Notes: generated by a model not told the origin, from the letters alone. A stretch of DNA of 64,000 bases from Chloracidobacterium sp. (GCA_016720705.1 JADKKB010000005.1:1-64000), one strand, 5' to 3'. Shown: positions 24,555-34,213, counted from the first letter of the stretch. Program-made: numbers and translations.

Positions 24555-27122
24555 ATGACTCTGAGTCCTGTTAAAAATCTATCTTTAGCGATCAGTCTGA
24601 TCGCGATCATTTTCGCCGCGTCCGTTGCAGCGTCGGGGCAAAAGCGGTTCTATCTCGCACCCGATGATCACACAGACTATTACTGGACTGCGGATGAGGC
24701 GACCTATCGTCAAGCGTTTTTGACGATGATCGATTATTACCTCAACAAGATGGACGAAACGCAGTCGAATCCATCGGATCTGCAAATGCGTTGGAGTTGT
24801 GACGGCAGCCTCTGGATGTGGGAGTTTGAGCAAAACCGCAGCTCAGCCCAATTTAACCGGTTCATCGAACGCGTCCGTGACGGACATATGAGCGTGCCGA
24901 TGAATCCGCTGGTCGTGGCACAGGGCGGATCCAATGCCGAAAGCGTGCTGCGCGGGATGCTCTATTCGGGCCGGATCGAGCGGCGTTACAACCTGCGATT
25001 TCCGATGGCGGTCGCGATGGAAAATCAGACGATGCCTTACGGCCTCTCGTCGCTGTGGGCCGGTGCCGGTGCCAAATACTCCTGGAAGGGCGTTTGTAAT
25101 TGTGCGACCGAGGTGACAGGGCTAAATAACCGTGACCGCGAGATCTATTACTCCGGCGGACGTGACGGCAGCCAAGTGCTGATGAAATGGCAGTCGCAAT
25201 ACACGACCAATAAGATGTTCGGCAGCTACATCGAAGCCGATGACCCGGTCGCGACCATCGGCTTTGCCGATAATAGTATGCTGTTTCAACAAAAATATCC
25301 GTTTTCGGTGATCGGAGCATTTGGCCGCGGCGGCGACGATCTCCAGTACACAAGCGACGAATTTATCGCCGTCGCACAACAGCAATCGACGCCTGGCCGC
25401 CGTGTCATCATCTCCAACCAAGAGGACTTTTTTCGCGATTTTGAGGCAAGTTACGGGCCTCAACTCGAAACCTTTTCGGCCGCCTTCGGTAATGAGTGGG
25501 ACGTGCTGATCGCATCGATGGCCGAGGTGTCGTCGAGGGTCAAACGTGCATCGGAAAAGCTCCGCAGTGCCGAGGCGATGGCGACCTTGGTCGCTCTCGA
25601 ACAACCGTCGTTTATGACCTCGCGGATCGCCGAACGCGATCGGGCGATGATCGATCTGGGCTTGTATTATGAGCACGACTGGACGGCCGACGGTGCAGTC
25701 ACGCGCTCACAGCGTGCAGCGTGGCACCGCAAAGTCGAAAATGAGATCACGCAGTATGTGGATAAACTCTATGATGACGCCAAATACGAACTCGGGCGGA
25801 TGATCTCGCGGACCGGCAACACGGAGCGGTTTTTCGTATTCAATCCGCTAAGTTGGGCCCGCACGGATTTTGCTGATATTCCGGTGCGGGGATATCGAAA
25901 GGTCAAGGCCGTTGACGCCGCGACCGGCGTTGAGGTGCCGTCACAGCTGATGACATTCGGCACGCAACGGATACTTCGCGTGCTTGCCTCTGATGTTCCG
26001 TCGGTCGGTTACAAGGTTTTTGAACTCAGGTGCGGTGCTCCCGCAGTGTTGCCAAATGCCGCGGTTCAGAACGGTGCGACGATCGAGAACGGCACTTACC
26101 GCCTGACGATCGCACCCGACGGAGCGATCTCCAGTCTGATCGATAAAACCCGAAACAACCGCGAAACCGTCCGCAACATCGGCGGTAAGTTGCTCAACGA
26201 CCTCGGCGGCGATCGTTCCGGTACGGTGACGGTCGAAAACGCCGGTCCGGTGAGCGTGACGCTTCGAGCTGTCTCGGGCAGTCCGGTTCGCCATACGACG
26301 CGCGTAACGCTCTTTCGCGATATCGACCGCATCGATGTGCGTAATGATATTACCGAAAATTTTGACGACGTTAAGACGTGGAGCTATTCGTTCGACATCA
26401 ACTCGCCCGACGTCTGGCACGAAGAGGTCGGTGCGGTGATTCGCGGCAAAATGCTGGCAAGCGGCGGCCATTATTCGCCCAAAAACGCCCGTTACGACTG
26501 GCTCACGCTCAATCATTTTGCGGACATTACCGACGGCGGCAGCAATGCCTTTGGCGTGACGCTTTCGAACTGGGACAATTCCTTTATGCAGCTTGGGTCG
26601 AGTGCCCCGCGTGTTTTTGACACTACGACGCCGCAGATAAACGTCTTGGCCGGCGGCCAGGTCGATGGCCCGAACCTCGGTATCCGTGATCAGGGCGGCG
26701 ATGGCTATTTTCTGCAGCGGTTTGCTCTCAAAACTCACGGCGGTTTTGATCAGACGGCAGCAATGCGGTTCTCACTTGAGCACCAAAATTCTTTTGTCAC
26801 GGGCCGGATCGGCGGATTGGGCGATCAGGTGCGGCAATATCCGGCTAGTAGCTTTTCGTTTCTGCAAATATCCGATCCAAACGTAATGCTGTGGGCGCTC
26901 AAACCAGCCGAGGACGGTATCGGGCAAGGTGTCGCTGCAAGGGTCTGGAATCAAGCTGGATCGCCGCTGTCGTATTCGCTATCACTCGCCCGTCCGATCG
27001 CCTCTGCCGACCGCGTCACGCACGTCGAAACCCGGATCGCCCCGGCCAACGTCTCCAGCGGCAACCTATATGCGTACGTAAACCAGCAACAGATCCAAAC
27101 ACACTTACTGAAATTGCCATAA
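24555..27122 (+). CDS. Secreted glycoside hydrolase family 38-like protein (alpha-mannosidase-like)
   Basis: 855 residues from ATG 24555, chosen because it opens with a signal peptide (LSLAISLIAIIFAASVAASG); a start at 24486 is also open. The N-terminal domain has HTDYYW (HxDxxW, the zinc-binding motif of GH38) and then an acidic-aromatic pattern MRWSCDGSLWMWEFEQN. A middle helical domain (RAMIDLGLYYEHDWTADGA) and a C-terminal beta-sandwich (ENGTYRLTIAPDGAISSLIDK, then DRIDVRNDITEN) match GH38/GH57-type layout. Where family members have the catalytic Asp (near an alanine-glycine-alanine-KY block) this protein has MENQTMPYGLSSLWAGAGAKY, so the nucleophile is not obvious. It may be divergent or inactive on mannosides; substrate unknown. 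Confidence 0.72.
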   Translation: MTLSPVKNLSLAISLIAIIFAASVAASGQKRFYLAPDDHTDYYWTADEATYRQAFLTMIDYYLNKMDETQSNPSDLQMRWSCDGSLWMWEFEQNRSSAQFNRFIERVRDGHMSVPMNPLVVAQGGSNAESVLRGMLYSGRIERRYNLRFPMAVAMENQTMPYGLSSLWAGAGAKYSWKGVCNCATEVTGLNNRDREIYYSGGRDGSQVLMKWQSQYTTNKMFGSYIEADDPVATIGFADNSMLFQQKYPFSVIGAFGRGGDDLQYTSDEFIAVAQQQSTPGRRVIISNQEDFFRDFEASYGPQLETFSAAFGNEWDVLIASMAEVSSRVKRASEKLRSAEAMATLVALEQPSFMTSRIAERDRAMIDLGLYYEHDWTADGAVTRSQRAAWHRKVENEITQYVDKLYDDAKYELGRMISRTGNTERFFVFNPLSWARTDFADIPVRGYRKVKAVDAATGVEVPSQLMTFGTQRILRVLASDVPSVGYKVFELRCGAPAVLPNAAVQNGATIENGTYRLTIAPDGAISSLIDKTRNNRETVRNIGGKLLNDLGGDRSGTVTVENAGPVSVTLRAVSGSPVRHTTRVTLFRDIDRIDVRNDITENFDDVKTWSYSFDINSPDVWHEEVGAVIRGKMLASGGHYSPKNARYDWLTLNHFADITDGGSNAFGVTLSNWDNSFMQLGSSAPRVFDTTTPQINVLAGGQVDGPNLGIRDQGGDGYFLQRFALKTHGGFDQTAAMRFSLEHQNSFVTGRIGGLGDQVRQYPASSFSFLQISDPNVMLWALKPAEDGIGQGVAARVWNQAGSPLSYSLSLARPIASADRVTHVETRIAPANVSSGNLYAYVNQQQIQTHLLKLP

Positions 27123-27854
27123 GTCCTCACCGCCACTTATTCACTCGCCGCCTTGCCTCAGAAACAGGTCGCTCCAAGTAGTTTCCCAGACATCGGCTGT
27201 CCCAAATTACATCAAATTAATTTGAAACAGTCGGTTTACACATTCTGTAACGCTAAGCCGTGTGATCGCTGTTAGTTACGGGCGGAAAGTGTCCCTAATT
27301 AATTACACATTTTTGCCGAATTTGGGACAGGCTAAATGCTCTGAATAAATAAGTTAACCACCCAAAGTGTCCCTAATTAATTTTCTTCCCCTCGGGTTTA
27401 TCGCAAAATGTGTTCGGAATTGCCTTAACACCTGTGTTTGTAGCATTTAGCGGTATTGTGGTGTTTCACAATACAATTCTGCGTATCCGAGTATTTTCAA
27501 AGATCAACCCGTAAGCGGCAGAACTTGCCGAATGGATCCGCAAGTCAATTATCTCACAGATGTTGTGTATCAGACAATATATTATCTGTGCAACAAAAAT
27601 AAAAATGAGCGACATCTCCCGCCGCGAACAGATCCATTGACACCAACCGGCAACAGGTACAAAATGACGCTATCGCCGCCTCGCCAAATCCCACGGACGG
27701 CGAACGAGCCAAAAGACATCACGCTTTCGCTTCATCGCATCGAAGTAGAAGGTCAATGTCCGGAGAAGTTTAACGGCAAGCAGGATCGCTCTCACGATGG
27801 GCAAAGCTCAATGATCAAGAAGGGAAATTATATAGAGTATGATGTAATCGAATT
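27123..27854. other. Gene-poor, repeat-rich spacer
   Basis: About 730 bases with no supportable gene. It holds the second copy of the 210-bp repeat, a related motif pair upstream (GTCCCAAATT near 27200 and AATTAATTTGAAAC near 27214-27227), and, at 27555-27620, a segment matching 10428-10490 (CACAGA-GTTGT, AATATTATCT-TG, AAAATGAGCG, CATCTCCC). The small open frame at 27532-27894 spans the repeat and overlaps the next gene, and is not supported. Confidence 0.7.
27286..27495. repeat. 210-bp dispersed repeat, copy 2
   Basis: Same length as copy 1 at 9851-10060 and alignable throughout. The left stem is GTCCCTAATT with AATTTGGGAC, where copy 1 has GTTTCAAATT with AATTTGAAAC: three T-to-C changes on one side are matched by three A-to-G changes on the other. 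The downstream GTGTCCCTAATTAATTTTC motif carries the same CCC change as its copy-1 counterpart. Confidence 0.8.
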
Positions 27855-28784
27855 ATGTCATCGAATAAACGTCTCTCCGCCATTATTTTGCTGATCGTTG
27901 CAATGATCATATGGGGCAGTGCGTTTGCCGTTACCAAAGCTGCACTCGAGGAGGTGCCGCCGGTTTTGTTTGCGTTACTGCGGTACGTTACAGCTTCGAT
28001 CTTGCTGATTGTCTTCGTTATCTTGAGCGGAAAACTAGCGAAGATTCCGCGTCCTGTGCCGTGGGTTGCGATCGTGCTGATGGGCTCAAGCGGCGTTTTT
28101 CTCTACACCATTGCCTACAATGTATCGCTCGTTTACACGAGTGCGTCGCAAGGTGCTATGGTGCAAAGCTTTATTCCGGCAGTTACGACACTTTTTGCCG
28201 CTGCATTTCTCAGAGAATCACTATCGCGGATCCGCCTGATCGGAATCGGAATCTCGATTCTCGGAATTTTCCTGATAATGTTCTTTGCCGAAGCGGATGT
28301 CGATGCACCGAATTCTTTTTTGGGCAATGTGATGATGCTCTTATCCGTCATTTTGTGGGCGGGCTACACGCTTTTTGCCAAGCGCCTTGCAAAATTTGAT
28401 CCGCTGGTGATCACTGCCGGAGCGACAATTGTCGGCACGGCCCTGCTAATACCTGCCGCGCTTTTCGAACTCGGTAACAAAGGCTTTCCGACGATTTCCG
28501 CAACGGGTTGGACCGGCGTAATTTACCTCGGCCTTTTTTCGTCTGCCGTCGCGATGCTGCTTTACAATCGTTCGCTTCAATATTTGAGTGCCGGCGAAAC
28601 AGCAAATTTTCTTAATTTAATGCCCGTCGTTGCCGTTCTGGTCGCGGTAGTTTTCCTCGGTGAAAGCCCGACGTTTAAGCAAATTACGGGCGGCGTTCTA
28701 GTCTTATTTGGTGTTTGGGTGTCATTACAGAATAGATCCGGCACCCCGATCGAAGAAATTACAGAAACCCCGCCTGTGAGTTAA
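27855..28784 (+). CDS. EamA/DMT family transporter
   Basis: 309 residues with ten hydrophobic helices in two EamA halves: first half LSAIILLIVAMIIWGSAFAVTKAALEEVPPVLFALLRYVTASILL, second half starting at NVMMLLSVILWAGYTLFAKRLAKF and ending with VLVAVVFLGESPTFKQITGGVLVLFGVWVSL. The WGSAF and ALLRY motifs of helix 1-2 and the GE-P motif near the end are typical. It is an inner-membrane exporter of metabolites; the substrate cannot be told. It stands alone after the repeat-rich spacer. Confidence 0.9.
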   Translation: MSSNKRLSAIILLIVAMIIWGSAFAVTKAALEEVPPVLFALLRYVTASILLIVFVILSGKLAKIPRPVPWVAIVLMGSSGVFLYTIAYNVSLVYTSASQGAMVQSFIPAVTTLFAAAFLRESLSRIRLIGIGISILGIFLIMFFAEADVDAPNSFLGNVMMLLSVILWAGYTLFAKRLAKFDPLVITAGATIVGTALLIPAALFELGNKGFPTISATGWTGVIYLGLFSSAVAMLLYNRSLQYLSAGETANFLNLMPVVAVLVAVVFLGESPTFKQITGGVLVLFGVWVSLQNRSGTPIEEITETPPVS

Positions 28785-28963
28785 GCGAAATAGACACGCC
28801 CTCGGGCAGCAGATCCACAAAACGTTCGCCTATCTATTTCAAACAGACAAAGACCCCGGCGACAAATATTGGAATGTCGCGTGGGGCCTTTGTGATCAAT
28901 CGTCCGGATGCTTTATCCGCGGGCCGGTCTACCAAATGATCAACTCGATCTAATTGCTTAAAC

Positions 28964-29596
28964 CTAAGCTTTGCCGACCTGGACGCGAGTTGGCCGCAGC
29001 AGGCGATCGCCGAACTTATAGCCGCGCACGTATTCCGAGACAATCTTACCGTCGTTTTCGGGGCCGGTAGGTGTCATATCGACCGCATCGTGAAGCTCAG
29101 GGTCAAAATCGCAACCGACCGAGGCGATCGGCTCGACGCCGACATCGATCAATGCACGCTCAAAGCTGCGCGCCGTGCCGATGACGCCCTCGCGTAGATT
29201 ATCGATGTTCGGGTCGGACTGGCTGGCTGCAACGGCAAGATTCAGATTATCCAGCACCGGCAAGAGCGTCGTCAGAAAATTAAATTGAGCCTGCTTGCCG
29301 CGATCTTCGAGCGTCTTCATCAGACGGGTACGCATCTCGGCCGTCTCGCGTTCGAGGTCAGCCTTAACCTCTTCGAATTTTGCCTGGACACCGATCAGCT
29401 TGGACTCGGCCGCCTCACGGCGCTCGATCTCCGCCTTAAGCGTCGCCTCAAGTGCGATCTCGGCCGCGGACTTGGACGGCACTTTCGGAATCTCGTCGTC
29501 CTTGACCCGCTCGCCGCTCTCATTAAAACGCCTTTTGTCGTTAACGGGGATCGTATCTTCGCCCTCAGTTTCTATTTCGATCTCTTTCTCGTTCAT
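28964..29596 (-). CDS. grpE: Nucleotide exchange factor GrpE
   Basis: About 210 residues (start MNEKEIEIETEGED; an upstream ATG at 29614 is also possible). An acidic tail leads into a long coiled coil (LKAEIERREAAESKLIGVQAKFEEVKADLERETAEMRTRLMKTLEDRGKQ) and the family block FLTTLLPVLDNLNLAV, then the beta domain PELHDAVDMTPTG-NDGKIVSEYVRGYKFGDRLLRPTRVQVGK. It releases ADP from DnaK. No dnaK or dnaJ is adjacent; it lies downstream of clpB on the same strand, probably in a heat-shock transcription unit. Confidence 0.94.
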   Translation of the reverse strand: MNEKEIEIETEGEDTIPVNDKRRFNESGERVKDDEIPKVPSKSAAEIALEATLKAEIERREAAESKLIGVQAKFEEVKADLERETAEMRTRLMKTLEDRGKQAQFNFLTTLLPVLDNLNLAVAASQSDPNIDNLREGVIGTARSFERALIDVGVEPIASVGCDFDPELHDAVDMTPTGPENDGKIVSEYVRGYKFGDRLLRPTRVQVGKA

Positions 29597-29630
29597 TTTC
29601 TTTCTCTTAAACACAATATCTAAATAGTAG

Positions 29631-29670
29631 TTGGTAAACCGCGATAGTTAAAGTCATCGCGGTTTACCAA
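29631..29670. terminator. Long hairpin between clpB and grpE
   Basis: TTGGTAAACCGCGAT (29631-29645) is perfectly complementary to ATCGCGGTTTACCAA (29656-29670) with a 10-nt loop. There is no T-run on either strand, so it may be a processing or attenuation hairpin that lowers grpE expression relative to clpB rather than a full stop. Confidence 0.5.
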
Positions 29671-29687
29671 TGGTTTAGCGACTCTAT

Positions 29688-32303
29688 CTATGCCGCCTCG
29701 GCCGACTTTTCGGCTCCATCAGCGGGTGTAAACTTCATCGCGCCATTTTCGGCCGAGACGCGAACCGTCTGGCCGCTGACGATCTCGCCCTTCAAAAGAC
29801 TCACGGCAAGCTGATTCTGCACAAGATTCTGGATCGCCCGCTTGAGCGGTCGTGCACCGTAAACCGGGTCGTAACCCTCGGAGATGATCAGGTCACGAGC
29901 CGAATCATCGAGCTCGATCGTGATGCCGCGTTCCTCGAGATTCTTGCGAAGCTTTTCGAGTTGGACGTCGATGATCGTGGCGATCTGATCCTTACCAAGC
30001 TGCTTGAATACGACGATGTCGTCGATGCGATTCAAAAACTCGGGCTTGAAATGATCGCGGAGCACCTGCAGCACTTCCTTTCGGATATCGCGGTCGGCAA
30101 GCGGATTTTCGGTCGCCGCCTGTATCTGCCGCGAACCGAGATTTGACGTCATAATCAGCACTGCGTTCTTAAAATCAACAACGCGGCCCTTAGAATCGGT
30201 CAAACGCCCGTCATCCAGGATCTGGAGCAGCACGTTGAAAACATCCGGATGCGCCTTTTCGATCTCGTCAAAAAGCACGACCGAATACGGTCGCCGCCGG
30301 ACCGCCTCCGTCAATTGGCCGCCTTCGTCGTAGCCGACGTATCCAGGAGGCGCACCGATCATACGAGCGACCGCGTGCTTCTCCATATACTCGGACATAT
30401 CGAGCCGGACCATCGCGCGTTCGTCGTCAAACATAAATTCGGCGAGGGCACGGGCCGTCTCGGTCTTGCCGACACCGGTCGGGCCAAGGAAAATAAATGA
30501 TCCGACCGGACGATTAGGATCCTGCAGGCCGGCACGAGCACGCCGAACGGCATTTGCCACCGCCTCGAGTGCCTCGTCCTGGCCGATGACACGATTGCGA
30601 AGATTGTCCTCCATCGAGACGAGCTTTTGCATTTCGCCCTGCAGCATCTTGGAAACCGGCACGCCTGTCCATTTGGCGACGACCTCGGCGACGTCCTCTT
30701 CGTCAACCTCTTCTTTCAGATACACGCCGTCTTTCTGCAGGTCGGCGAGATGAGCTTGCTCGGTTTCGAGTAGCTTTTCAAGCTCCGGGATGCGCCCGTA
30801 CTGGATCTCGGCGGCTATGGTCAGATCGCCGCCCTGACGAGCTTGTTCGAGCTCGAGTTTGGCTTGTTCCAATTGCTCCTTGGCGGAGCGCATCTTTTCG
30901 ATCTCTTCTTTTTCTGACTGCCATTTGGCCTTCATCGCCGACGATTTTTCGTTGAGGTCGGCAATGCGCTTTTCGATATCGTTCAGACGCGATTTTGATT
31001 TATCATCCGTCTCGCGCGTCAGAGCCTGCCGCTCGATCTCGAGCTGGAGTATCTCGCGTTCGAGCACGTCGATCTCCTGCGGCAGGGAATCGATCTCGAT
31101 GCGAATCCGCGATGCGGCCTCGTCGATCAGGTCTATCGCCTTGTCCGGTAAAAACCGGTCAGTGATGTAGCGGTTAGACAAGGTCGCGGCCGCGACGATC
31201 GCGGCATCCTTGATACGCACGCCGTGGTGGACCTCATAGCGCTCCTTGAGGCCGCGCAGGATGGCGATGGTGTCTTCCACATTCGGTTCGCCGACGTAAA
31301 CCTGCTGGAAACGGCGTTCGAGAGCCTTATCCTTTTCAATATATTTCTGATACTCGGCGAGCGTAGTCGCACCGACCGCCCGCAGAGTGCCGCGGGCAAG
31401 CGTCGGCTTGAGCATATTCGACGCGTCGATCGCACCCTCGCTGGCACCTGCTCCGACCAACGTGTGCAGTTCGTCGATGAAGAGAATGATCTGGCCCTCG
31501 GCCTTTTCGATCTCGTTGAGAACAGCCTTGAGGCGGTCCTCAAACTCGCCGCGATACTTAGCTCCGGCCAGCATCGCTCCGAGATCGAGCGAGACGAGCC
31601 GCTTGTTTTTTAATGTTTCGGGGACATCACCTGAAACAATGCGCTGGGCGAGGCCCTCGACGATCGCGGTTTTACCGACGCCGGGTTCTCCGATCAAAAC
31701 GGGATTGTTCTTAGTTCGCCGCGAAAGTATCTGGATCGTCCGGCGGATCTCGTCGTCACGCCCGATAACGGGGTCGAGCTTTCCCTTACGGGCTCGATCG
31801 GTCAGGTCCATCGCATATTTGTCGAGGGCCTGAAAATTCTGTTCCGCATTCTGATCCGTGATCCGCGAACCTCCGCGCATATCGGTGATGACCTTTTCAA
31901 GGTCTTCCTTAGAAACTCCGTTTGAGCGCAGAATGCGGCCCGCATCGCCTTCCTTTTCGGCAGCGATGGTCATCAAAAGGTGCTCGGTCGACAAATAGTC
32001 GTCCTGCATCTTTTCGGCAGCTTTCTGAGCCTCCTGAAAAATGGTGTTGGTCCGCGAGCTGAAATATTGCTGTCCGCCGGACACCTTCGGAAATTTGCCG
32101 ATGGCAGCCGTTATCTCATTTGCGATGGCATTGGCATTGGCTCCGATCTTGCCAAGGATCGGCTTTAGCACGCCCTCTTTCTGCTCAAGCATCGCCGCAA
32201 GCAAATGCTCGGGCTCGACCTGTTGGTTTTCGGCCTTTTCGGCAACGCCGATGGCTTCCTGCACCGCTTCTTGCCCGCGTATTGTAAATCTGTCGAATCT
32301 CAT
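29688..32303 (-). CDS. clpB: ATP-dependent disaggregase ClpB
   Basis: 871 residues, usual for ClpB. N-terminal repeat domain (EAVQEAIGVAEKAENQQVEPEHLLAAML), first AAA+ with Walker A GEPGVGKT and Walker B FIDELHTLVG, a coiled-coil middle domain (about residues 400-530, EREILQLEIERQALTRETDD and so on), second AAA+ with GPTGVGKTETARALAEFMF and Walker B VVLFDEIEKAHPDVFN, and the C-terminal D2-small domain. No ClpP-binding loop is seen, as expected. It rescues aggregated proteins with DnaK/GrpE. It lies between hsp20 and grpE in the same orientation. Confidence 0.97.
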   Translation of the reverse strand: MRFDRFTIRGQEAVQEAIGVAEKAENQQVEPEHLLAAMLEQKEGVLKPILGKIGANANAIANEITAAIGKFPKVSGGQQYFSSRTNTIFQEAQKAAEKMQDDYLSTEHLLMTIAAEKEGDAGRILRSNGVSKEDLEKVITDMRGGSRITDQNAEQNFQALDKYAMDLTDRARKGKLDPVIGRDDEIRRTIQILSRRTKNNPVLIGEPGVGKTAIVEGLAQRIVSGDVPETLKNKRLVSLDLGAMLAGAKYRGEFEDRLKAVLNEIEKAEGQIILFIDELHTLVGAGASEGAIDASNMLKPTLARGTLRAVGATTLAEYQKYIEKDKALERRFQQVYVGEPNVEDTIAILRGLKERYEVHHGVRIKDAAIVAAATLSNRYITDRFLPDKAIDLIDEAASRIRIEIDSLPQEIDVLEREILQLEIERQALTRETDDKSKSRLNDIEKRIADLNEKSSAMKAKWQSEKEEIEKMRSAKEQLEQAKLELEQARQGGDLTIAAEIQYGRIPELEKLLETEQAHLADLQKDGVYLKEEVDEEDVAEVVAKWTGVPVSKMLQGEMQKLVSMEDNLRNRVIGQDEALEAVANAVRRARAGLQDPNRPVGSFIFLGPTGVGKTETARALAEFMFDDERAMVRLDMSEYMEKHAVARMIGAPPGYVGYDEGGQLTEAVRRRPYSVVLFDEIEKAHPDVFNVLLQILDDGRLTDSKGRVVDFKNAVLIMTSNLGSRQIQAATENPLADRDIRKEVLQVLRDHFKPEFLNRIDDIVVFKQLGKDQIATIIDVQLEKLRKNLEERGITIELDDSARDLIISEGYDPVYGARPLKRAIQNLVQNQLAVSLLKGEIVSGQTVRVSAENGAMKFTPADGAEKSAEAA

Positions 32304-32380
32304 AACTTTATCGTGACCGCGGGGCGGCCGCGGAACATATCATTCCATTGCGGCCGTCCTTGTGATCACGCTCCTTGGGG

Positions 32381-32881
32381 TTAAGCCCCGGCAACTCTTG
32401 ACGTTTCCACCGGCTTCGCATTCAATGCGGCGGCGTCGCCGTCGATGATATCGATCTTGCGTGCCTTAGTGTCCTCGCGTTTCGCAAGAGCCACAGTTAA
32501 AATGCCGTTTGCAAATTCTGCCCGTGCGCCCTCGGCCGTAACCGTCTGGGGCAGCGTGAACGACCGCGAAAACGACCCGAACGATCGCTCGATCCGGTGA
32601 TAGTTGTCGCCCTCGGCTTTCTTCTCAAATCGACGCTCGCCCTTAAGGGTTATGACGTTATTCTCGAAAGAAAGTTCAAAGTCTTCGCGCTTCATTCCGG
32701 GCAATTCAGCCTCGATCACTAAATTGTCCTCGTTTTCAAAGATGTTTACCCTCGGCACCCATTCGCCGGTAAGCATATCCTCGCGTGCCGGAGCATCCGG
32801 CGCGGTGACAGTAAACAGGCGATTGATATCGTTTTGCAACGAGCGCAACTCACGAAAAGGGTCATACCTAACTACGTTCAT
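32381..32881 (-). CDS. Small heat-shock protein (Hsp20/alpha-crystallin)
   Basis: 166 residues from MNVVRYDPFRELRSLQNDINRLF (a start five codons upstream is possible). The alpha-crystallin domain runs from WVPRVNIFENEDNLVIEAELPGMKREDFELSFENNVITLKGERRF to YHRIERSFGSFSRSFTLPQTVTAEGARAEFANGILTVALAKRED, with the A-X-NGIL motif. It holds unfolding proteins for ClpB/DnaK. It is the first gene of the hsp20-clpB-grpE cluster and carries the promoter and HAIR-like site just upstream, with TTTGGAGGAAA as ribosome-binding site. Confidence 0.95.
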   Translation of the reverse strand: MNVVRYDPFRELRSLQNDINRLFTVTAPDAPAREDMLTGEWVPRVNIFENEDNLVIEAELPGMKREDFELSFENNVITLKGERRFEKKAEGDNYHRIERSFGSFSRSFTLPQTVTAEGARAEFANGILTVALAKREDTKARKIDIIDGDAAALNAKPVETSRVAGA

Positions 32882-32911
32882 AATCATTTCCTCCAAAAAA
32901 ACTAGATTTAT

Positions 32912-32964
32912 GACTAATTACTTAGTCTATACCCATAATAAAACTTGAGTGTATGTTTGTCAAG
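32912..32964 (-). promoter_or_regulatory. Heat-shock promoter with HAIR-like HspR operator
   Basis: On the minus strand TTGACA (complement of 32958-32963), 17 bases, then TATTAT (complement of 32935-32940) form a near-perfect sigma-70 promoter for hsp20. Overlapping the -35 region, plus strand CTTGAGT (32944-32950), 7 bases, TGTCAAG (32958-32964) matches the HspR HAIR pattern CTTGAGT-N7-ACTCAAG in full on one side and 5 of 7 on the other. A second inverted repeat GACTAATTACTTAGTC (32912-32927) lies in the leader. Confidence 0.7.
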
Positions 32965-33129
32965 TTCTCTTTTCGCCAAAAGATTATCATTCTCATCACC
33001 AAATAGGGATGTTTGAAGGTGACACTTTTGTTGATTCTCGGTTATATTTAGTGTCGCAGCTTTCCAATACAATTTGGTCCGGTCTGGTGGTTGTCGATCT
33101 GGATACTTGCGGTAGTTTCGAGTTTACTG

Positions 33130-34212
33130 ATGAATAAAGTATTTCGAGAAATCTTGTGGCCGATGGTTGCGGTTCTCGCCGCGTTTGTCGTCGGCGGTAT
33201 TATCGTTCTGCTGATCGGCGATAATCCGTTCGTCACCTTCTATCACCTGATCGGCAATTCCTTTGGGTCGCTCAACGATATCGGCTACACGCTCTTTATC
33301 GCGACGCCGCTAATATTTACCGGGCTTGCGGTGGCGGTCGCATTTCGATGCGGCCTGCTGAATATCGGTGCCGAGGGACAGCTATACGTTGCCGCATTTG
33401 CAACGGCGTGGGTCGGCATCAAATTTGGCGGAACGGTCGTAACGATCTTTGGCAAGCAGGAAGATTGGTCCTGGTACAGTCTGCCGTCGGTACTGCTGAT
33501 ACTCGTCTGTATGCTGACCGCAGTAATTGCAGGCGGCATTTGGGGAGCAATTCCCGGTATATTGAAAGCCAAGTTCGGCTCGCACGAAGTGATCAATACG
33601 ATCATGCTGAACTTTATAGGCATAGCTCTGGTCAGCTATTTTACCCAATATTACCTTAAGATCCCGGGCGATCCGATCCTGCAAACAGCCGAGATCGGCA
33701 GCGGAGCGCACATACCGCGGATCAGCCAATACATTCCGGGAATGCCGGATTTTGTCCCGCTTAGCGTCGCATTTCTAATAGCGATACTGATGTGTGTGCT
33801 CGTCTATATTTTCTTATGGAAGACAAAATGGGGTTATGAGCTACGGGCGGTCGGTGAAAATCCATCGGCGGCCGAATATGGCGGGATCTCGGCTAAAAAG
33901 CAGATCATCATCGCAATGACCATTTCCGGCGGACTGGCCGGTATGGTCGCGATCGGTGAAGTGCTCGGCTATCGATACCGATATTACGACGGATTTTCGG
34001 ACGGTTGGGGATTTCTCGGCATTGCAGTTGCGTTGCTTGGGCGCAATCATCCGCTCGGCATCTTTGTAGCCGCGATCTTTTTTGCCGTGCTCAAGCGAGG
34101 CGAGATCTTCGTAGATATCGAGACCAAATATGTGTCGAAGGATCTGGTCGAAGTATTGCAGGCCATAATCATCATTTTTGTCGCATCTCTGCAGAAATTT
34201 ACGAGGAAATAG
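33130..34212 (+). CDS. Nucleoside ABC transporter permease 1 (NupP/YufP type)
   Basis: 360 residues from ATG 33130 (MNKVFREILWPMVAVLAAFVVGG), preferred over 33091. It is a BPD_transp_2 permease with about ten helices; motifs include FTGLAVAVAFRCGLLNIGAEGQLYVAAF, the family signature for nucleoside/sugar permeases, and GKTKWGYELRAVGENPSAAEYGGIS, the EAA-like loop that contacts the ATPase. It ends 1 base before the second permease. It imports nucleosides together with a lipoprotein binding protein and a double ATPase, neither of which is found in this window. Confidence 0.9.
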   Translation: MNKVFREILWPMVAVLAAFVVGGIIVLLIGDNPFVTFYHLIGNSFGSLNDIGYTLFIATPLIFTGLAVAVAFRCGLLNIGAEGQLYVAAFATAWVGIKFGGTVVTIFGKQEDWSWYSLPSVLLILVCMLTAVIAGGIWGAIPGILKAKFGSHEVINTIMLNFIGIALVSYFTQYYLKIPGDPILQTAEIGSGAHIPRISQYIPGMPDFVPLSVAFLIAILMCVLVYIFLWKTKWGYELRAVGENPSAAEYGGISAKKQIIIAMTISGGLAGMVAIGEVLGYRYRYYDGFSDGWGFLGIAVALLGRNHPLGIFVAAIFFAVLKRGEIFVDIETKYVSKDLVEVLQAIIIIFVASLQKFTRK

Positions 34213-34213
34213 A

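Noticed and set aside
27532..27894. 120-codon open frame before the EamA gene
   Set aside because: It covers the second repeat block and overlaps the transporter start; composition is not protein-like and the frame is not shared with the other repeat copy.
29631..29670. Strong intrinsic terminator separating clpB and grpE
   Set aside because: The stem is perfect but there is no T-run on either strand, so complete termination is not supported; listed only as a hairpin.
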